A DNA stretch of 64,000 nt, taken from positions 186,001-250,000 of the forward strand of contig CANMQP010000007.1 in the NCBI GenBank assembly GCA_947500035.1, read 5' to 3'. How positions within the stretch are numbered: the stretch's first letter is position 1; every line of letters starts with the position of its first letter. The notes beneath the pieces are model-generated. The model worked only from the letters and a program-made list of their open reading frames with translations. It was not told where the DNA came from and searched no databases. The translations under genes and the position numbers were made by a program. Below, piece by piece: positions 29,857 to 39,657 of this stretch. The DNA is from an uncultured Kiloniellaceae bacterium. GTDB taxonomy: Bacteria > Pseudomonadota > Alphaproteobacteria > Kiloniellales > Kiloniellaceae.

Positions 29857-31266
29857 TCACGAACTGCCGTCCGGCGCCGCGCGGGTGGCGGTGACATTGT
29901 CGGGGCGTCCCACCACCACGACGGTCAGGGCCTCCGGCTTGAAGAGTTCCGCCGCGACGCGCTGTGCCTGTTCCAAGGTGATCGCCTCGATGTAGCTGTT
30001 GCGCCGTTCGAGGTAATCGATACCGAGGCCCTGTATCTGCATACCCAGCATCATGCCCGCAATCCGGTCCGATCCGGAGAGGCGCAGCGGGAAGGATCCG
30101 GTCAGGAAGGTCTTGGCGTCGGCAAGATCCTGGGCGCTTGGCCCCTCCTCCGCCATCCGTTTCCACTCCGCTTTTATGATCTCCAGTGATTCCGACACCC
30201 GGGCGTTTTGCGTCGCAACGCCGCCGACCAGCAGAGCCGCATGATCCAGCGGGTTAAGATAGCTGTAGACCGAGTAAGCCAGACCGCGCTTCTCGCGAAC
30301 CTCTTCATAGAGCCGTGAGGACATCCCCCCGCCACCCAGGATGTAATTCACCACATAGGCCGCGTAGTAGTCCGGGTCGCTGCGTTTCACACCCTGATGC
30401 CCGAAGGTGACCACGCTCTGCGGCAGGTTCTTGTCGACCACGATGACATCCCCGGTACCCGCGACCGCAACGTCGGGAACGATTGGCAAATCCGAGGTCG
30501 CCGGAAGTTCGCCGAAAGTACGGTCAAGCAGAACCGCAAGCTCTTCCGGCGTCACGCTGCCGATCACGGCGATCTTCAGCCGGTCCAGAGAGAAGCGTTC
30601 GCGCACCAGGGCACGCATATCCTCGACGGTGATCGCCGGGATGGTCTCAACGGTGCCTTCGCTCGACCGGCCATAAGGGTGATCGCCGAAGAAAAGCGTC
30701 CGAAGCGCCTTACCCGCGATCGCGTCCGGGGATTCCTTTTCCCGCTCCAGGCCGACCATGATCTGGCTGCGGATGCGCGCAACCGCCTCCTCGTCGAAAC
30801 GGGGCGAGGTCAGGGCAAGGCGCGCCAGGTTAAAGGCCAGATCCTTGGTCTCGGCCAGGGTGCGCAGAGACCCGGAAAACTCATCACGGCCCGCGTTGAA
30901 GCTCAGTCCGATTGAGTTTTCATCCATCAGCCCGCGAAAACCCTGGGAGTCGAGTTCCCCGGCGCCTTCATCGATGAGCGCAGCCGTCATGGTCGAGAGC
31001 CCGGCCTTGTCGGCCGGATCCAAAGCGGCACCGCCCTTGAACGAGAACTCCATGGCAATGATAGGGTTGCGGTGATCCTGGACCAGCCAGGCCTCGATAC
31101 CGCCCGGGCTGACCACCCGTTCGATTTCAACTGCGGCCGATACCGGCGCGGCGGCGACAAGCACCAGTGCGAAGCCAACCGCCAGTCCGGAGAGGGCTTT
31201 TTCCATTCTTGGCAGCACCGAGGACGCCGAGAGGTTTGAGAGTTTCATAAATCTATCCCGTTTCAC
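29857..31266 (-). CDS. M16 (pitrilysin) family protein, non-catalytic partner
   Basis: A 469-residue exported M16 protein with a signal peptide (residues about 20-45, ending SAAVEIE). Where active members carry HxxEH, this one reads FKGGAALDPADKAGLSTMT and has no zinc motif. The C-terminal half keeps the substrate-side segment GGGMSSRLYEEVREKRGLAYSVYS. It overlaps the upstream active M16 gene by four bases. Such pairs form periplasmic heterodimers in which this subunit completes the substrate chamber. Confidence 0.9.
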   Translation of the reverse strand: MKRDRFMKLSNLSASSVLPRMEKALSGLAVGFALVLVAAAPVSAAVEIERVVSPGGIEAWLVQDHRNPIIAMEFSFKGGAALDPADKAGLSTMTAALIDEGAGELDSQGFRGLMDENSIGLSFNAGRDEFSGSLRTLAETKDLAFNLARLALTSPRFDEEAVARIRSQIMVGLEREKESPDAIAGKALRTLFFGDHPYGRSSEGTVETIPAITVEDMRALVRERFSLDRLKIAVIGSVTPEELAVLLDRTFGELPATSDLPIVPDVAVAGTGDVIVVDKNLPQSVVTFGHQGVKRSDPDYYAAYVVNYILGGGGMSSRLYEEVREKRGLAYSVYSYLNPLDHAALLVGGVATQNARVSESLEIIKAEWKRMAEEGPSAQDLADAKTFLTGSFPLRLSGSDRIAGMMLGMQIQGLGIDYLERRNSYIEAITLEQAQRVAAELFKPEALTVVVVGRPDNVTATRAAPDGSS

Positions 31267-32645
31267 GACGTCGGTTTCGGCAAGAGGAGGCCAGTCACGG
31301 AGCTTTCATCCCGGAAGACGGCGCGGGCGGCAGCCAGCACCTGCTCGAGGGTCACGCCGTCGATCAGATCCGGCCAGCTTTCGATCTCCTCGATCGTCCG
31401 GCCCGTGGCCAGAGAAATACCGATGATACGCGGCGCGGTTCCCAGATTATCACGGGCGTAGACCGACTCCGCGCGCTTGCGGCGCTTGGCCGACGCCAGT
31501 TCCTTGGCTGTTATGCCGTCCTTCAGAACAGCATCGATTTCAGCACGCAATGCCGCTTCCAGCGTCTCAAGCTCAACACCCGGCTGCGGTGAGGCATAAA
31601 AGTTGAAATCACTCAGATCCAACGCGCTCGCGCTATAGCGGCTGCCGACCGAAACCGCGAGCTTTTTGTCGACCACGAGCGATTTGTAGAGCCGGCTGGT
31701 GGACCCGCCGCTCAAGACTTCATCCAGCACCTGCAATGCATAGGCATGCTCGGTCGCGCCTCTGCGGTAGCTGGGGGCCAGATAGGTCACGGCAAGCAGG
31801 GGCTGGCGGACTCTGGGGCTCTCATGGATCACCCGGCGCGCAGAGGTCTGCGGGGGCTCTTCAATCCGCACCCGCTCCGGCACATCACGCGCCGGGATAA
31901 CGCCGTAGTATTTCTCCGCGAGTGGCCGGACCTCCTCAGCCGTTACATCACCGGCGACGATCAGAATTGCGTTGTTCGGGGCGTACCACTTGCGATAAAA
32001 GGCCAGAGCGGTCTCGGTGTTCAAGGCCTCGATCTCATGCTGCCAGCCAATGACCGGCAGACGGTAAGGATGGTTCAGATAGAGCGCGGCCTGCATCGTC
32101 TCGAAGAGTTTTGCGCTTGGATTGTTGTCGGTCCGGCTGCGCCGCTCCTCGACCACCACATCGCGCTCCGACGCCACGACCTCATCGGTCAGAACCAGGT
32201 TGGTCATCCGATCCGCCTCATGCTTCATCATGATTTCCAGGCGGTCGCGCGCGATGGTTTGGAAGTAGGCAGTGTAATCCTGGCTGGTAAAGGCGTTCTC
32301 ACGTCCGCCGTTCAGCTGAATGATCTGGGAAAACTCACCCGGCGCCAGCGTCTTGGTGCCTTTGAAGAGCAGATGCTCCAGGAAGTGGGCATTGCCGGAC
32401 TCGCCCGCGGACTCGTCCGCTGCGCCGACCTTGTACCAAACCATATGGGTGACGATCGGTGCCCGGTGGTTCGGCACCACCACCACCTGCATCCCGTTAT
32501 CCAAAGTGAAGGTTTCCGGATCGAAGACCCGGGCGGCAGCCTGTCCGGCCATCCAAACAATGGCACTCAGAACGGCGAAAGACAGCGCCAGAACTTGAAG
32601 CCAGGAGGGAAGTCGGAGCGGCGTCGAGCGTAAAGTTGGGGGCAT
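31263..32645 (-). CDS. M16 (pitrilysin) family zinc peptidase
   Basis: A 460-residue exported zinc protease. A signal/anchor segment lies at residues 15-38. The inverted zinc motif is HFLEH (His87, Glu90, His91), with the distal Glu expected in the EADRM/ERDVVVEE helix. The closest described type is the bacterial processing-peptidase-like M16B group. It precedes the non-catalytic partner with an overlap, forming a two-gene operon. Confidence 0.93.
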   Translation of the reverse strand: MPPTLRSTPLRLPSWLQVLALSFAVLSAIVWMAGQAAARVFDPETFTLDNGMQVVVVPNHRAPIVTHMVWYKVGAADESAGESGNAHFLEHLLFKGTKTLAPGEFSQIIQLNGGRENAFTSQDYTAYFQTIARDRLEIMMKHEADRMTNLVLTDEVVASERDVVVEERRSRTDNNPSAKLFETMQAALYLNHPYRLPVIGWQHEIEALNTETALAFYRKWYAPNNAILIVAGDVTAEEVRPLAEKYYGVIPARDVPERVRIEEPPQTSARRVIHESPRVRQPLLAVTYLAPSYRRGATEHAYALQVLDEVLSGGSTSRLYKSLVVDKKLAVSVGSRYSASALDLSDFNFYASPQPGVELETLEAALRAEIDAVLKDGITAKELASAKRRKRAESVYARDNLGTAPRIIGISLATGRTIEEIESWPDLIDGVTLEQVLAAARAVFRDESSVTGLLLPKPTS

Positions 32646-32970
32646 GGCTTTCCCGGAAAAAAAGCGAATGAAAGGGCGAGGTCGACCGGTATCAGGTTAG
32701 CGAATTATGGTTAATATGGCGTTTACTTTCAGCGCCTCAAGCTAAGGCTCAAAGTCAAAGCATCACATATGCTTGAATTCTACCACGTCAATGCGAATGG
32801 CTTGCATGAAAAGGCCCCTAAATCAAAACGCCGGACCCCAACAGGCCGGAAATCAAAACGTAAGAGGATCAAGGGACTGGGCAGTGCACAAAGAAAAAGC
32901 CAGCCCAACGCAAAGTCGGGCTGGCCTTGTAGCTTTACAGCTAAACTGCCGAGGGCAGCATGCTCGGCGC
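32646..32970 (-). terminator. gap with M16 promoter side and strong minus-strand terminator
   Basis: The gap of 325 bases holds a clear intrinsic terminator on the minus strand at 32899-32925: GCCAGCCC/GGGCTGGC around an 11-base loop, followed by TTTTT (32898-32894). It lies about 45 bases after the DUF3035 lipoprotein gene and would end the ileS-lspA-DUF3035 transcript. The remaining 240 bases must carry the promoter for the M16 pair; I cannot assign its boxes. Confidence 0.65.
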
Positions 32971-33549
32971 CTAAAAGATGCCTTCCAGGAAGGCTTTCTC
33001 TTCGCGGACAATTGTCGGGGTCTCACCGGATGTCACAGACCGCCCCAGCGCGGCGTTCTCGCGGATCCGCTGAGATTCGCCTTCCGCATCGATCACCTCG
33101 CCCGGCGGCGGCTGGTCCCGCCAGAACACCAGGTCATTGACGAAACTCTCATTTTCCTCGTTCAGGCGGCCAGTTTCGCGGTCTACGATCTGACGAATAT
33201 CGGGCTCAGCCTTATCGGCACCCGCGGCCATCAGAAGTGAACGCTCGCCGAGCGACCGGCCATCCGCAGGAATACGCTCATCCAAAGTCGGACCGGCGGC
33301 ATTGTCAGCCCGGAAGACGGCACGTTTCGCCTGGTCCTGCGCGGAGCCTTCCTGGGGCCGCACCGCGCCGGGCTCAGGTGGCCGCAGCGTAAATTCCGGC
33401 GGCAAACTCAAAGGCGCACGGGACACCACGCGGAACTCGTCCGGCGACTGCTTATTCAGCCCCAGCTCGGAGCGGACATTTTCGCAGGCGGTTAGCGACA
33501 GCGCCGCGCCAGCCAGGCAGAAAATGCGGAATGATTTTGTCAGAAACAT
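32971..33549 (-). CDS. DUF3035 lipoprotein (BamF-like)
   Basis: A 192-residue lipoprotein with a lipobox ALSLTAC ending at about residue 22. The conserved part LGLNKQSPDEFRVVSRAPLSLPP is the DUF3035 hallmark. In Caulobacter the homologue (BamF) is part of the outer-membrane beta-barrel assembly complex. The rest is charged and probably disordered. It lies downstream of lspA, the peptidase that processes lipoproteins, in the same direction. Confidence 0.85.
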   Translation of the reverse strand: MFLTKSFRIFCLAGAALSLTACENVRSELGLNKQSPDEFRVVSRAPLSLPPEFTLRPPEPGAVRPQEGSAQDQAKRAVFRADNAAGPTLDERIPADGRSLGERSLLMAAGADKAEPDIRQIVDRETGRLNEENESFVNDLVFWRDQPPPGEVIDAEGESQRIRENAALGRSVTSGETPTIVREEKAFLEGIF

Positions 33550-33682
33550 AACGTTCCTCCCACTATAGCCTTTTGCGTTTGCCTTGGGCCACGAGGCCTG
33601 AAAATTTGCGTTCGCAATCAGCTCTATGCCGATCGAGAGGCAGCGAATTTTAAGTCAAATCAAACGCAATCTGCTTTAATCC

Positions 33683-34165
33683 TTACCTTTTACCCTCACT
33701 GACGCCGCCAAACAAGCTGGCAAACATCAGGACCGCGACACCCAGGAAGATCGCGGTGTCGGCAACATTGAAAGCCGGCCAGTGCCAGCCGGCCAGGTGG
33801 AAGTCCAGAAAGTCCACCACCATGCCGATCCGAAGCCGGTCGATCACATTGCCGATAGCACCGCCGACCACCAGACCCACGGCAAGGGCATTGGCCTTGT
33901 GATCCTGTCCATGCAGCCAAACCAGCAGAGCAATCACGATGACGGCAGCCACAGCACTCAGAATGTAAGGCATTATGGCTGCGTCATTGCCGAAAAGGCC
34001 GAAGCTGACCCCCCGGTTAAACGCCAGAACGATGTTGAAAAAGCCCGTGATTTCAAAGGTCTGGACCGGCTGCATCACGACTTCAAGGATCAGCCACTTT
34101 GTGAACTGATCGAGAGCGCACACAACGATAGCCAGAATGGCGGTTAGCTTATACATCTGGCTCAT
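33683..34165 (-). CDS. lspA: prolipoprotein signal peptidase (signal peptidase II)
   Basis: LspA removes signal peptides from lipidated prolipoproteins at the inner membrane. The 160-residue protein has four predicted helices, NIVLAFNRGVSFGLFG, GGAIGNVIDRLRIGMVVDFLDFH with the first catalytic Asp region, and FNVADTAIFLGV with the second. It follows ileS on the same strand by about 55 bases, the usual ileS-lspA order. Confidence 0.95.
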   Translation of the reverse strand: MSQMYKLTAILAIVVCALDQFTKWLILEVVMQPVQTFEITGFFNIVLAFNRGVSFGLFGNDAAIMPYILSAVAAVIVIALLVWLHGQDHKANALAVGLVVGGAIGNVIDRLRIGMVVDFLDFHLAGWHWPAFNVADTAIFLGVAVLMFASLFGGVSEGKR

Positions 34166-34219
34166 CCGGGGGATATACCAACACTCAAACCCTATTCAGT
34201 ACTCCGGTTCTCGGGGCCC

Positions 34220-37060
34220 CTATTCAGCAGCCGCACCGTAATGCTGGACCGCATCGGCGCAGCGCGCACAGGTTCCCGGCGCAGTGTCGAAGCTTCCGAC
34301 CTCGGGAAGGATTTTCCAGCAGCGCTCGCACTTCCCGCCCTCCGCCATTTCCACCTTCACACCTACGCCAGCCACGTCTTCCAGAGTGAAGGCGTCTTCC
34401 GGCGGGGTGCCCGCGACCAAAGCCAGGTCAGATGTAATGGCGATATCCGCCATATCAACCGTCCTTACGGCTTCCATCAGTTCGGGGCGACCGATCGTCA
34501 CGACAGGCTTGGCCTGAAGGCTTGATCCCAGGCGTTTGCCGGCCCGTTCCAGCTCGATCGCGCCGGTTACGACACGGCGAACTTCGCGGATTGCAGACCA
34601 CTTTTCCGCCAGCGCGGCATCGTGCCACTCGGCGGGCACATCCGGGAAGAGCCGCAGATGTACGCTCTCCTCGGGTCCGGTTCCCCGCGCCAGCCAGGCT
34701 TCCTCCGCCGTGAAGCAGATGATCGGCGCCAGCCACGTCACCAGGCAGTTGAAGGCATGGTCGATGACGCTACGGCAGGCCCGGCGCTGCTGGGAATCCG
34801 GACGGTCGCAGTAAAGCGTGTCTTTGCGGATATCGAAGTAAAACGCCGAGAGGTCGACCGCGCAGAAGTTATGCAGGCTCTTGTAAAGGTCATGGAAGTC
34901 ATAGCCTTCGCAGCCCTTGCGCACCTGACGGTCCAGTTCGTTGAGCCTGTGCAGCACCCAGCGCTCCAGCTCCGGCATCTCTTCCGCGGGCAGGCGCTCT
35001 TCTTCGGAGAAGCCTTCCAACGCACCCAGCATGAAGCGAAGAGTATTGCGCAGACGGCGGTAGGCATCGACCTGATAGCGCAGAATCTTGGGACCCACCC
35101 GCAGATCGGCGGTGTAGTCGGACGCCACGACCCAAAGACGGATGATATCCGCGCCGCTTTCATTCATGACGTCCTGCGGATCGATGCCGTTCCCGAGGGA
35201 CTTGGACATCTTATGCCCCTTCTCATCCATCAGGAAGCCATGGGTCAGGACCGCATCGTAGGGTGCGCGTCCGCGCGTGCCGGAAGATTCCAGCAGCGAC
35301 GACTGGAACCAGCCGCGATGCTGATCGGAACCCTCGAGATAGAGCGACGCCGGCCATTGCAGTTCGGGCCGGGCTTCCAGCACGAACGAGTGCGTGCAGC
35401 CGGAATCGAACCAGACCTCGACCACGTCGGTGATCTGCTCGTAGTCCTCGGCGTTGTAGTCGTTGCCGAGGAAGCGCGAGGGATCGCTGTTGAACCAGGC
35501 ATCGCCGCCCTCTTCCTCGAAAGCCTTCGCCACCCGCTCGACGACGGCAGCGTCGCGCAAGGGTTCGCCGCTGGCCTTCTCGACGAAGATCGGCAGAGGC
35601 ACACCCCAGAGCCGCTGACGGGACACGCACCAGTCCGGCCGGTTCTCGACCATGGACAGCAGGCGGGTCCGGCCTGACGCAGGCACGAAAGTGGTGTTCT
35701 CGATGGCCTTGACCGCATTCTTCTGCAGGTCGTTGGTCTCCATCGAAATAAACCATTGCGGCGTATTGCGGAAGATCAGCGGAGCTTTGGAGCGCCAGGA
35801 ATGGGGATAGCTGTGGCGCAGGCTGCCCTTGGCAATCAGGGAACCGGACTCCATCAGGGCCCCGATCACCTTGCCGTTGGCGTCGCCTTCCTTGCCTTCA
35901 CTTGTATAGACAACTGAACCTGCAAAGAGCGGGACGTGTGCAAAGAAGCTGCCGTCCGCGTCCACGGTCTGGGGAATCTCGAGGCCGTTGGCCTTGCCCA
36001 GTTCAAAGTCGTCCGCGCCGTGCCCCGGCGCAATATGCACAAACCCGGTGCCCGCTTCCGTGGTGACGAAGTCGCCGTTCAGAACCGGCGCGCCCGCGTC
36101 ATAGCCGGCGGAAGCAAGGGGATGATCACAGCGCAGGCCCAAAAGCTCGGAACCGACACCCTGCCAGAAGACCTCATGCTCGGTGATTTCGCACTTTTCA
36201 GCGAAGGCTTCGTAAAGCTCTTTCGCCAGCAACAGCTTCTCACCGACCTTGGCGCGGCTCTTCTCGCCGACAGCCTTGACCTCGACCCCGATGTAATCGA
36301 ACTCGGGCCCACAGGCGACTGCGCGGTTGCCGGGGATGGTCCAGGGCGTCGTGGTCCAGATGACGACCGAAGCGCCCTTCAGATTGTCCGGGCCCTCGAC
36401 GACCGGGAAGCGGACCCAGATGGTCGGCGATTTGTGATCGTGATACTCGACCTCGGCGTCGGCCAGCGCGGTCTTCTCCACCACCGACCAAAGCACCGGC
36501 TTGGCCCCGGCATAGAGGCCGCCATTCATCAGAAACTTGCCGATCTCGCGCACAATCTGGGCTTCGGCGGCAAAGTTCATGGTGGTGTAAGGCTCTTCCC
36601 AGTCGCCCTCAACGCCCAGCCGCTTGAACTCCTGGGTCTGGATCTTAACCCATTTTTCGGCGAATTCCCGGCATTCACGGCGGAATTCGAGGACCGGAAC
36701 CTCATCCTTGTCCTGTCCGCGCTCCCGGTAGCCTTCTTCGATCTTCCACTCAATCGGCAAGCCGTGGCAATCCCAGCCCGGCACGTAATGGGCGTCCTTG
36801 CCCAGCATCTGCTGAGAGCGGTTGATGATATCCTTCAGCACCTTGTTCAGGGCATGCCCCATGTGGAGGTGGCCGTTGGCATAGGGCGGTCCATCATGAA
36901 GAATGAACTTCTCGCGCCCCTTGGACTCCTCGCGCAGCCGCTTGAAGAGGCCAATTTCCTCCCAGCGCGCAAGGATTTCGGGTTCGCGTTTCGGCAGGCC
37001 GGCACGCATCGGAAAATCCGTGCGCGGCAGGAATACGGTTGATTTGTAGTCAACGCTCAT
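34220..37060 (-). CDS. ileS: isoleucyl-tRNA synthetase
   Basis: IleS charges tRNA-Ile. The 946-residue class Ia synthetase shows the HIGH-type motif in GHLHMGHAL, the KMSKS motif in GHKMSKSLGNGID, an editing (CP1) domain between them including VVIWTTTPWTIPGN, and a C-terminal zinc ribbon (KCERCWK and TCARCADA). Its size fits the bacterial type. It heads the ileS-lspA transcript. Confidence 0.97.
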   Translation of the reverse strand: MSVDYKSTVFLPRTDFPMRAGLPKREPEILARWEEIGLFKRLREESKGREKFILHDGPPYANGHLHMGHALNKVLKDIINRSQQMLGKDAHYVPGWDCHGLPIEWKIEEGYRERGQDKDEVPVLEFRRECREFAEKWVKIQTQEFKRLGVEGDWEEPYTTMNFAAEAQIVREIGKFLMNGGLYAGAKPVLWSVVEKTALADAEVEYHDHKSPTIWVRFPVVEGPDNLKGASVVIWTTTPWTIPGNRAVACGPEFDYIGVEVKAVGEKSRAKVGEKLLLAKELYEAFAEKCEITEHEVFWQGVGSELLGLRCDHPLASAGYDAGAPVLNGDFVTTEAGTGFVHIAPGHGADDFELGKANGLEIPQTVDADGSFFAHVPLFAGSVVYTSEGKEGDANGKVIGALMESGSLIAKGSLRHSYPHSWRSKAPLIFRNTPQWFISMETNDLQKNAVKAIENTTFVPASGRTRLLSMVENRPDWCVSRQRLWGVPLPIFVEKASGEPLRDAAVVERVAKAFEEEGGDAWFNSDPSRFLGNDYNAEDYEQITDVVEVWFDSGCTHSFVLEARPELQWPASLYLEGSDQHRGWFQSSLLESSGTRGRAPYDAVLTHGFLMDEKGHKMSKSLGNGIDPQDVMNESGADIIRLWVVASDYTADLRVGPKILRYQVDAYRRLRNTLRFMLGALEGFSEEERLPAEEMPELERWVLHRLNELDRQVRKGCEGYDFHDLYKSLHNFCAVDLSAFYFDIRKDTLYCDRPDSQQRRACRSVIDHAFNCLVTWLAPIICFTAEEAWLARGTGPEESVHLRLFPDVPAEWHDAALAEKWSAIREVRRVVTGAIELERAGKRLGSSLQAKPVVTIGRPELMEAVRTVDMADIAITSDLALVAGTPPEDAFTLEDVAGVGVKVEMAEGGKCERCWKILPEVGSFDTAPGTCARCADAVQHYGAAAE

Positions 37061-37133
37061 CGCGAGACTCTCTCTTGTTGCATCATCGAAAAGTAGCTGC
37101 CGGCGCAGGCGGCAAACCGGACTTCCCTGGCTT

Positions 37134-38096
37134 TTACGCCGGGATTTCGGCCAGTCGGAGGCGCGCCTGCTCGCAGTCGGAGGTGATTTGTGCCTTTAAA
37201 CTGTCCAGGCCGTCAAACTTCTTTTCCCCGCGCAGGAATTCGACCAACTGGACCCGGAGAAAGCGGCCATAGAGATCTTCGTTAAAATCGAAAAGATGAA
37301 CCTCGAGCTGAACCCTGCTGCCGTCCACAGTCGGCCGCCGCCCCAGGTTCGCAATGCCATCGACCCAACGATAGACATCGCCGACAGCATCGCCGCCTTC
37401 TCTCATGCCCGCGCGCACGGCGTAAACCCCGAGGCTGGGGTGCATATAGGCTTCCATGGAAATATTGGCGGTCGGGAAGCCTATGGTACGGCCCCGCTTG
37501 TCGCCGTGAAGGATCATTCCATCGACCTCCCAGGGCCGCCCCAACAGCGCTGCTGCGCCGGCCAGATCACCGGCTCTCAGGCATTCCCGGATCCGCGACG
37601 AGGAGTAAATCTCGGCATCGTCCGTCTTCACCACCTCGGTAACCGTGACGCCGAAACCAAGCTCGGCGCCCCGCTCCGTCAAGAGCGCGGCATTGCCGCT
37701 GCGCTTGTGGCCGAAGCAAAAATCCCAGCCCACCACGATGTGACGTGCGCCCAGATCGGACTGGAGGACAGAAGTCATGAAGTCCTCGGCGCTGCGCCTG
37801 GAAAACTCCGGCGTGAAGTCCAGGACGAAGACGTGATCAACACCCACGGCCTTGAGGGCCTCGACCTTTGCCGGCAGGGGCGTCAGACGAAAAGGCGGCA
37901 GGTTGGGTTGGAAGACGGAGCGCGGGTGCGGCTCGAAGGTCAGAACCGCAAGCGGCGCGTCCAGTCGCTCTGCGATCGCGCGCGCCTGAGCCAACACGGC
38001 CTGGTGCCCCAAATGCACACCGTCGAAGTTCCCGATTGCGACCACCGCACCGCGGGCCTCCGCCGGTACACTCCTGGAACTGTGAAATATCGTCAT
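37134..38096 (-). CDS. ribF: bifunctional riboflavin kinase/FAD synthetase
   Basis: RibF makes FMN and FAD from riboflavin. The N-terminal adenylyltransferase part has VVAIGNFDGVHLGHQAVL and the C-terminal kinase part IGFPTANI and the DFNEDLYGRFLRVQLVEFLR segment. About 320 residues. I choose the ATG at 38096 (MTIFHSSRSVPAEARG); the frame is open 13 codons further, but that part is Arg-rich and atypical. It precedes ileS by about 70 bases, a widespread arrangement. Confidence 0.95.
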   Translation of the reverse strand: MTIFHSSRSVPAEARGAVVAIGNFDGVHLGHQAVLAQARAIAERLDAPLAVLTFEPHPRSVFQPNLPPFRLTPLPAKVEALKAVGVDHVFVLDFTPEFSRRSAEDFMTSVLQSDLGARHIVVGWDFCFGHKRSGNAALLTERGAELGFGVTVTEVVKTDDAEIYSSSRIRECLRAGDLAGAAALLGRPWEVDGMILHGDKRGRTIGFPTANISMEAYMHPSLGVYAVRAGMREGGDAVGDVYRWVDGIANLGRRPTVDGSRVQLEVHLFDFNEDLYGRFLRVQLVEFLRGEKKFDGLDSLKAQITSDCEQARLRLAEIPA

Positions 38097-38372
38097 TCGC
38101 CTTGTCCGCTTCCGGTTATCGCCCCGGATTGCCACAAACCCGCCGAAACCGCCACTGATTTAGGTCCGCTCAGCTCTAACACTGCTCCCGCGCCACGGAA
38201 GATGGCCCGCGGATGGACCATAACGCGGACGATGGGCAGTGGATACAGGCAGAGGAAAGGGAATGGATGAGAGCTTTTTCAGTCGCGGATCACTCGAACA
38301 GGAACAATCCCTTAAAGCCGCGACCCTGTAACTTCGCCAACGCTGGAGCGCCCGACGATTCGGATTTGTCGC

Positions 38373-38828
38373 TCAGGCCGCTTCCACATCGGCGCGGCGG
38401 CTTACCATCAGCATGGCATCACCATCGATGACAACCTTGTCCTCGACGCTACAGACCGTATCAAAGGTGACCTGGCACTTTACCTCATTGATCTCGCGAA
38501 TCGTCACGCGGGCCGTCACCGTATCGCCCGCTCTTACCGCCGCTCTGAAGCGCAGGTTCTGACTCATGTATATACAACCGGGGCCTGGCAGTTTGGTGCC
38601 AAAGACCGTTGAGACAAAACTTGCGGAAAGCATACCGTGGGCGATGCGATCGCCGAACATGGTCTTGTTCGCGAAGTTTGCGTCCAGATGTACGGGATTC
38701 GTGTCGCCGGAAATCCCCGCAAACATAACAATATCGGCGTCTGTCACCGTCTTTGCGAAAATCGCGGTCATACCCACGCTCAGATCTTCCAGGTAATACC
38801 CGTGTTTCTCTCGCATAGCTTTATCCAA
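38373..38828 (-). CDS. MaoC family (R)-specific enoyl-CoA hydratase-like protein
   Basis: A 151-residue hot-dog fold protein. The hydratase motif lies in AGISGDTNPVHLDANFA, with catalytic Asp and His, followed by FGDRIAHGMLSASFVS. This matches the PhaJ/MaoC-like group, which hydrates trans-2-enoyl-CoA to (R)-3-hydroxyacyl-CoA for polyhydroxyalkanoate or lipid metabolism. The start may be ATG 38828 or ATG 38816. It stands alone. Confidence 0.9.
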   Translation of the reverse strand: MDKAMREKHGYYLEDLSVGMTAIFAKTVTDADIVMFAGISGDTNPVHLDANFANKTMFGDRIAHGMLSASFVSTVFGTKLPGPGCIYMSQNLRFRAAVRAGDTVTARVTIREINEVKCQVTFDTVCSVEDKVVIDGDAMLMVSRRADVEAA

Positions 38829-39300
38829 AGTTTGGCAGCAGAGGCTGCACTCTCACAAACGAAATATTATTACGTAAATCTTTTTTGTAACGTAACTTTA
38901 CGAAAGACAATCTAGTACCAAAGGTAACAAGACTGCAACCATCTTTTCGCACCTGCACAATTTTATTGTCGTGGCAGGCTTCAAAGCGCGAGAATGGCGG
39001 CGCAATCCCCAAAGAATAACCCTCGAGGATTGGGTTTCCCTTAACGCAGGCATGAGACAGAAACCAGTGGGCATCTCAAGCCAGTCTTCTGCGGCTTCAA
39101 GGCTGTTTTCCCTTCCTCGACTCGCACGGCCCGTCTTCTACGACAGCCGGAACCCCATGAGACTCAATCGGCAGGAGTGCTGAGTTTCAATGATCAAGCC
39201 ACATTGAGCGCTCCCCCATCGCACTGCAGCAAAACCACAGCTGCATTCAAACCGAAGGACGAGGCGCCAATGCGGTCGCCCGCCTGAAAAGAAGGCCGTT
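38829..39300. other. gap upstream of the maoC-like gene
   Basis: About 470 bases. The part next to the maoC-like gene (38860-38915) is AT-rich and holds the palindrome TTACGTAA and a related copy GTAACGTAAC a few bases away, a likely promoter/operator zone. The rest (38980-39300) is GC-rich and I see no convincing gene, tRNA or strong terminator in it. Confidence 0.4.
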
Positions 39301-39657
39301 TCAGCCGTCAAAAAGATGGTTCAAGCGCTCCTTTGCCGCCGCGTCGAACCCGACGACGACCTCGTCCGCGACCTCGAAGACCGGGCGCTTGATCAGGGTC
39401 GGGTGTTCCAGCATCAGCTTCTTCACTCTCCCCTCGTCGAGATCCTCCCGCTCCGCTTCCGGGAGTTTGCGCCAGGTGGTGCCACGCCGGTTCAATAGCT
39501 TTTCCCAGCCTGCGGACTGTAACCATCTTGTGACCTCGGCCTCACCCAATCCGTCGGCGCGCAGGTCATGAAAGCTGTGTTCGCGCTCCTGGGCTTTGAG
39601 TGCTTTGAGTGCATTCCGGCAGGTGTCGCAATTCTTGATTCCGTAGACAGTAATCAT
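39301..39657 (-). CDS. ArsC/Spx-like reductase family protein (YffB type)
   Basis: A 118-residue thioredoxin-fold protein starting MITVYGIKNCDTCRNALKAL, with a CxxC pair (CDTC) and the LLNRRGTTWRKL and HPTLIKRPVFEV segments. This is the YffB/Spx-like branch of the ArsC family rather than a proven arsenate reductase. I choose ATG 39657 because conservation begins there, although the frame is open to 39816. Confidence 0.88.
   Translation of the reverse strand: MITVYGIKNCDTCRNALKALKAQEREHSFHDLRADGLGEAEVTRWLQSAGWEKLLNRRGTTWRKLPEAEREDLDEGRVKKLMLEHPTLIKRPVFEVADEVVVGFDAAAKERLNHLFDG

Noticed and set aside
28543-30189. Long plus-strand open frame opposite mutL and the M16 gene
   Set aside because: It has no recognisable domain and covers two well-supported genes on the other strand; it is a by-product of high GC codon use.
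35936-37042. Long plus-strand open frame opposite ileS
   Set aside because: The ileS reading has all its motifs; the opposite frame resembles no protein.
38971-39183. 70-residue frame upstream of the maoC-like gene
   Set aside because: No ribosome site and no protein-like pattern.
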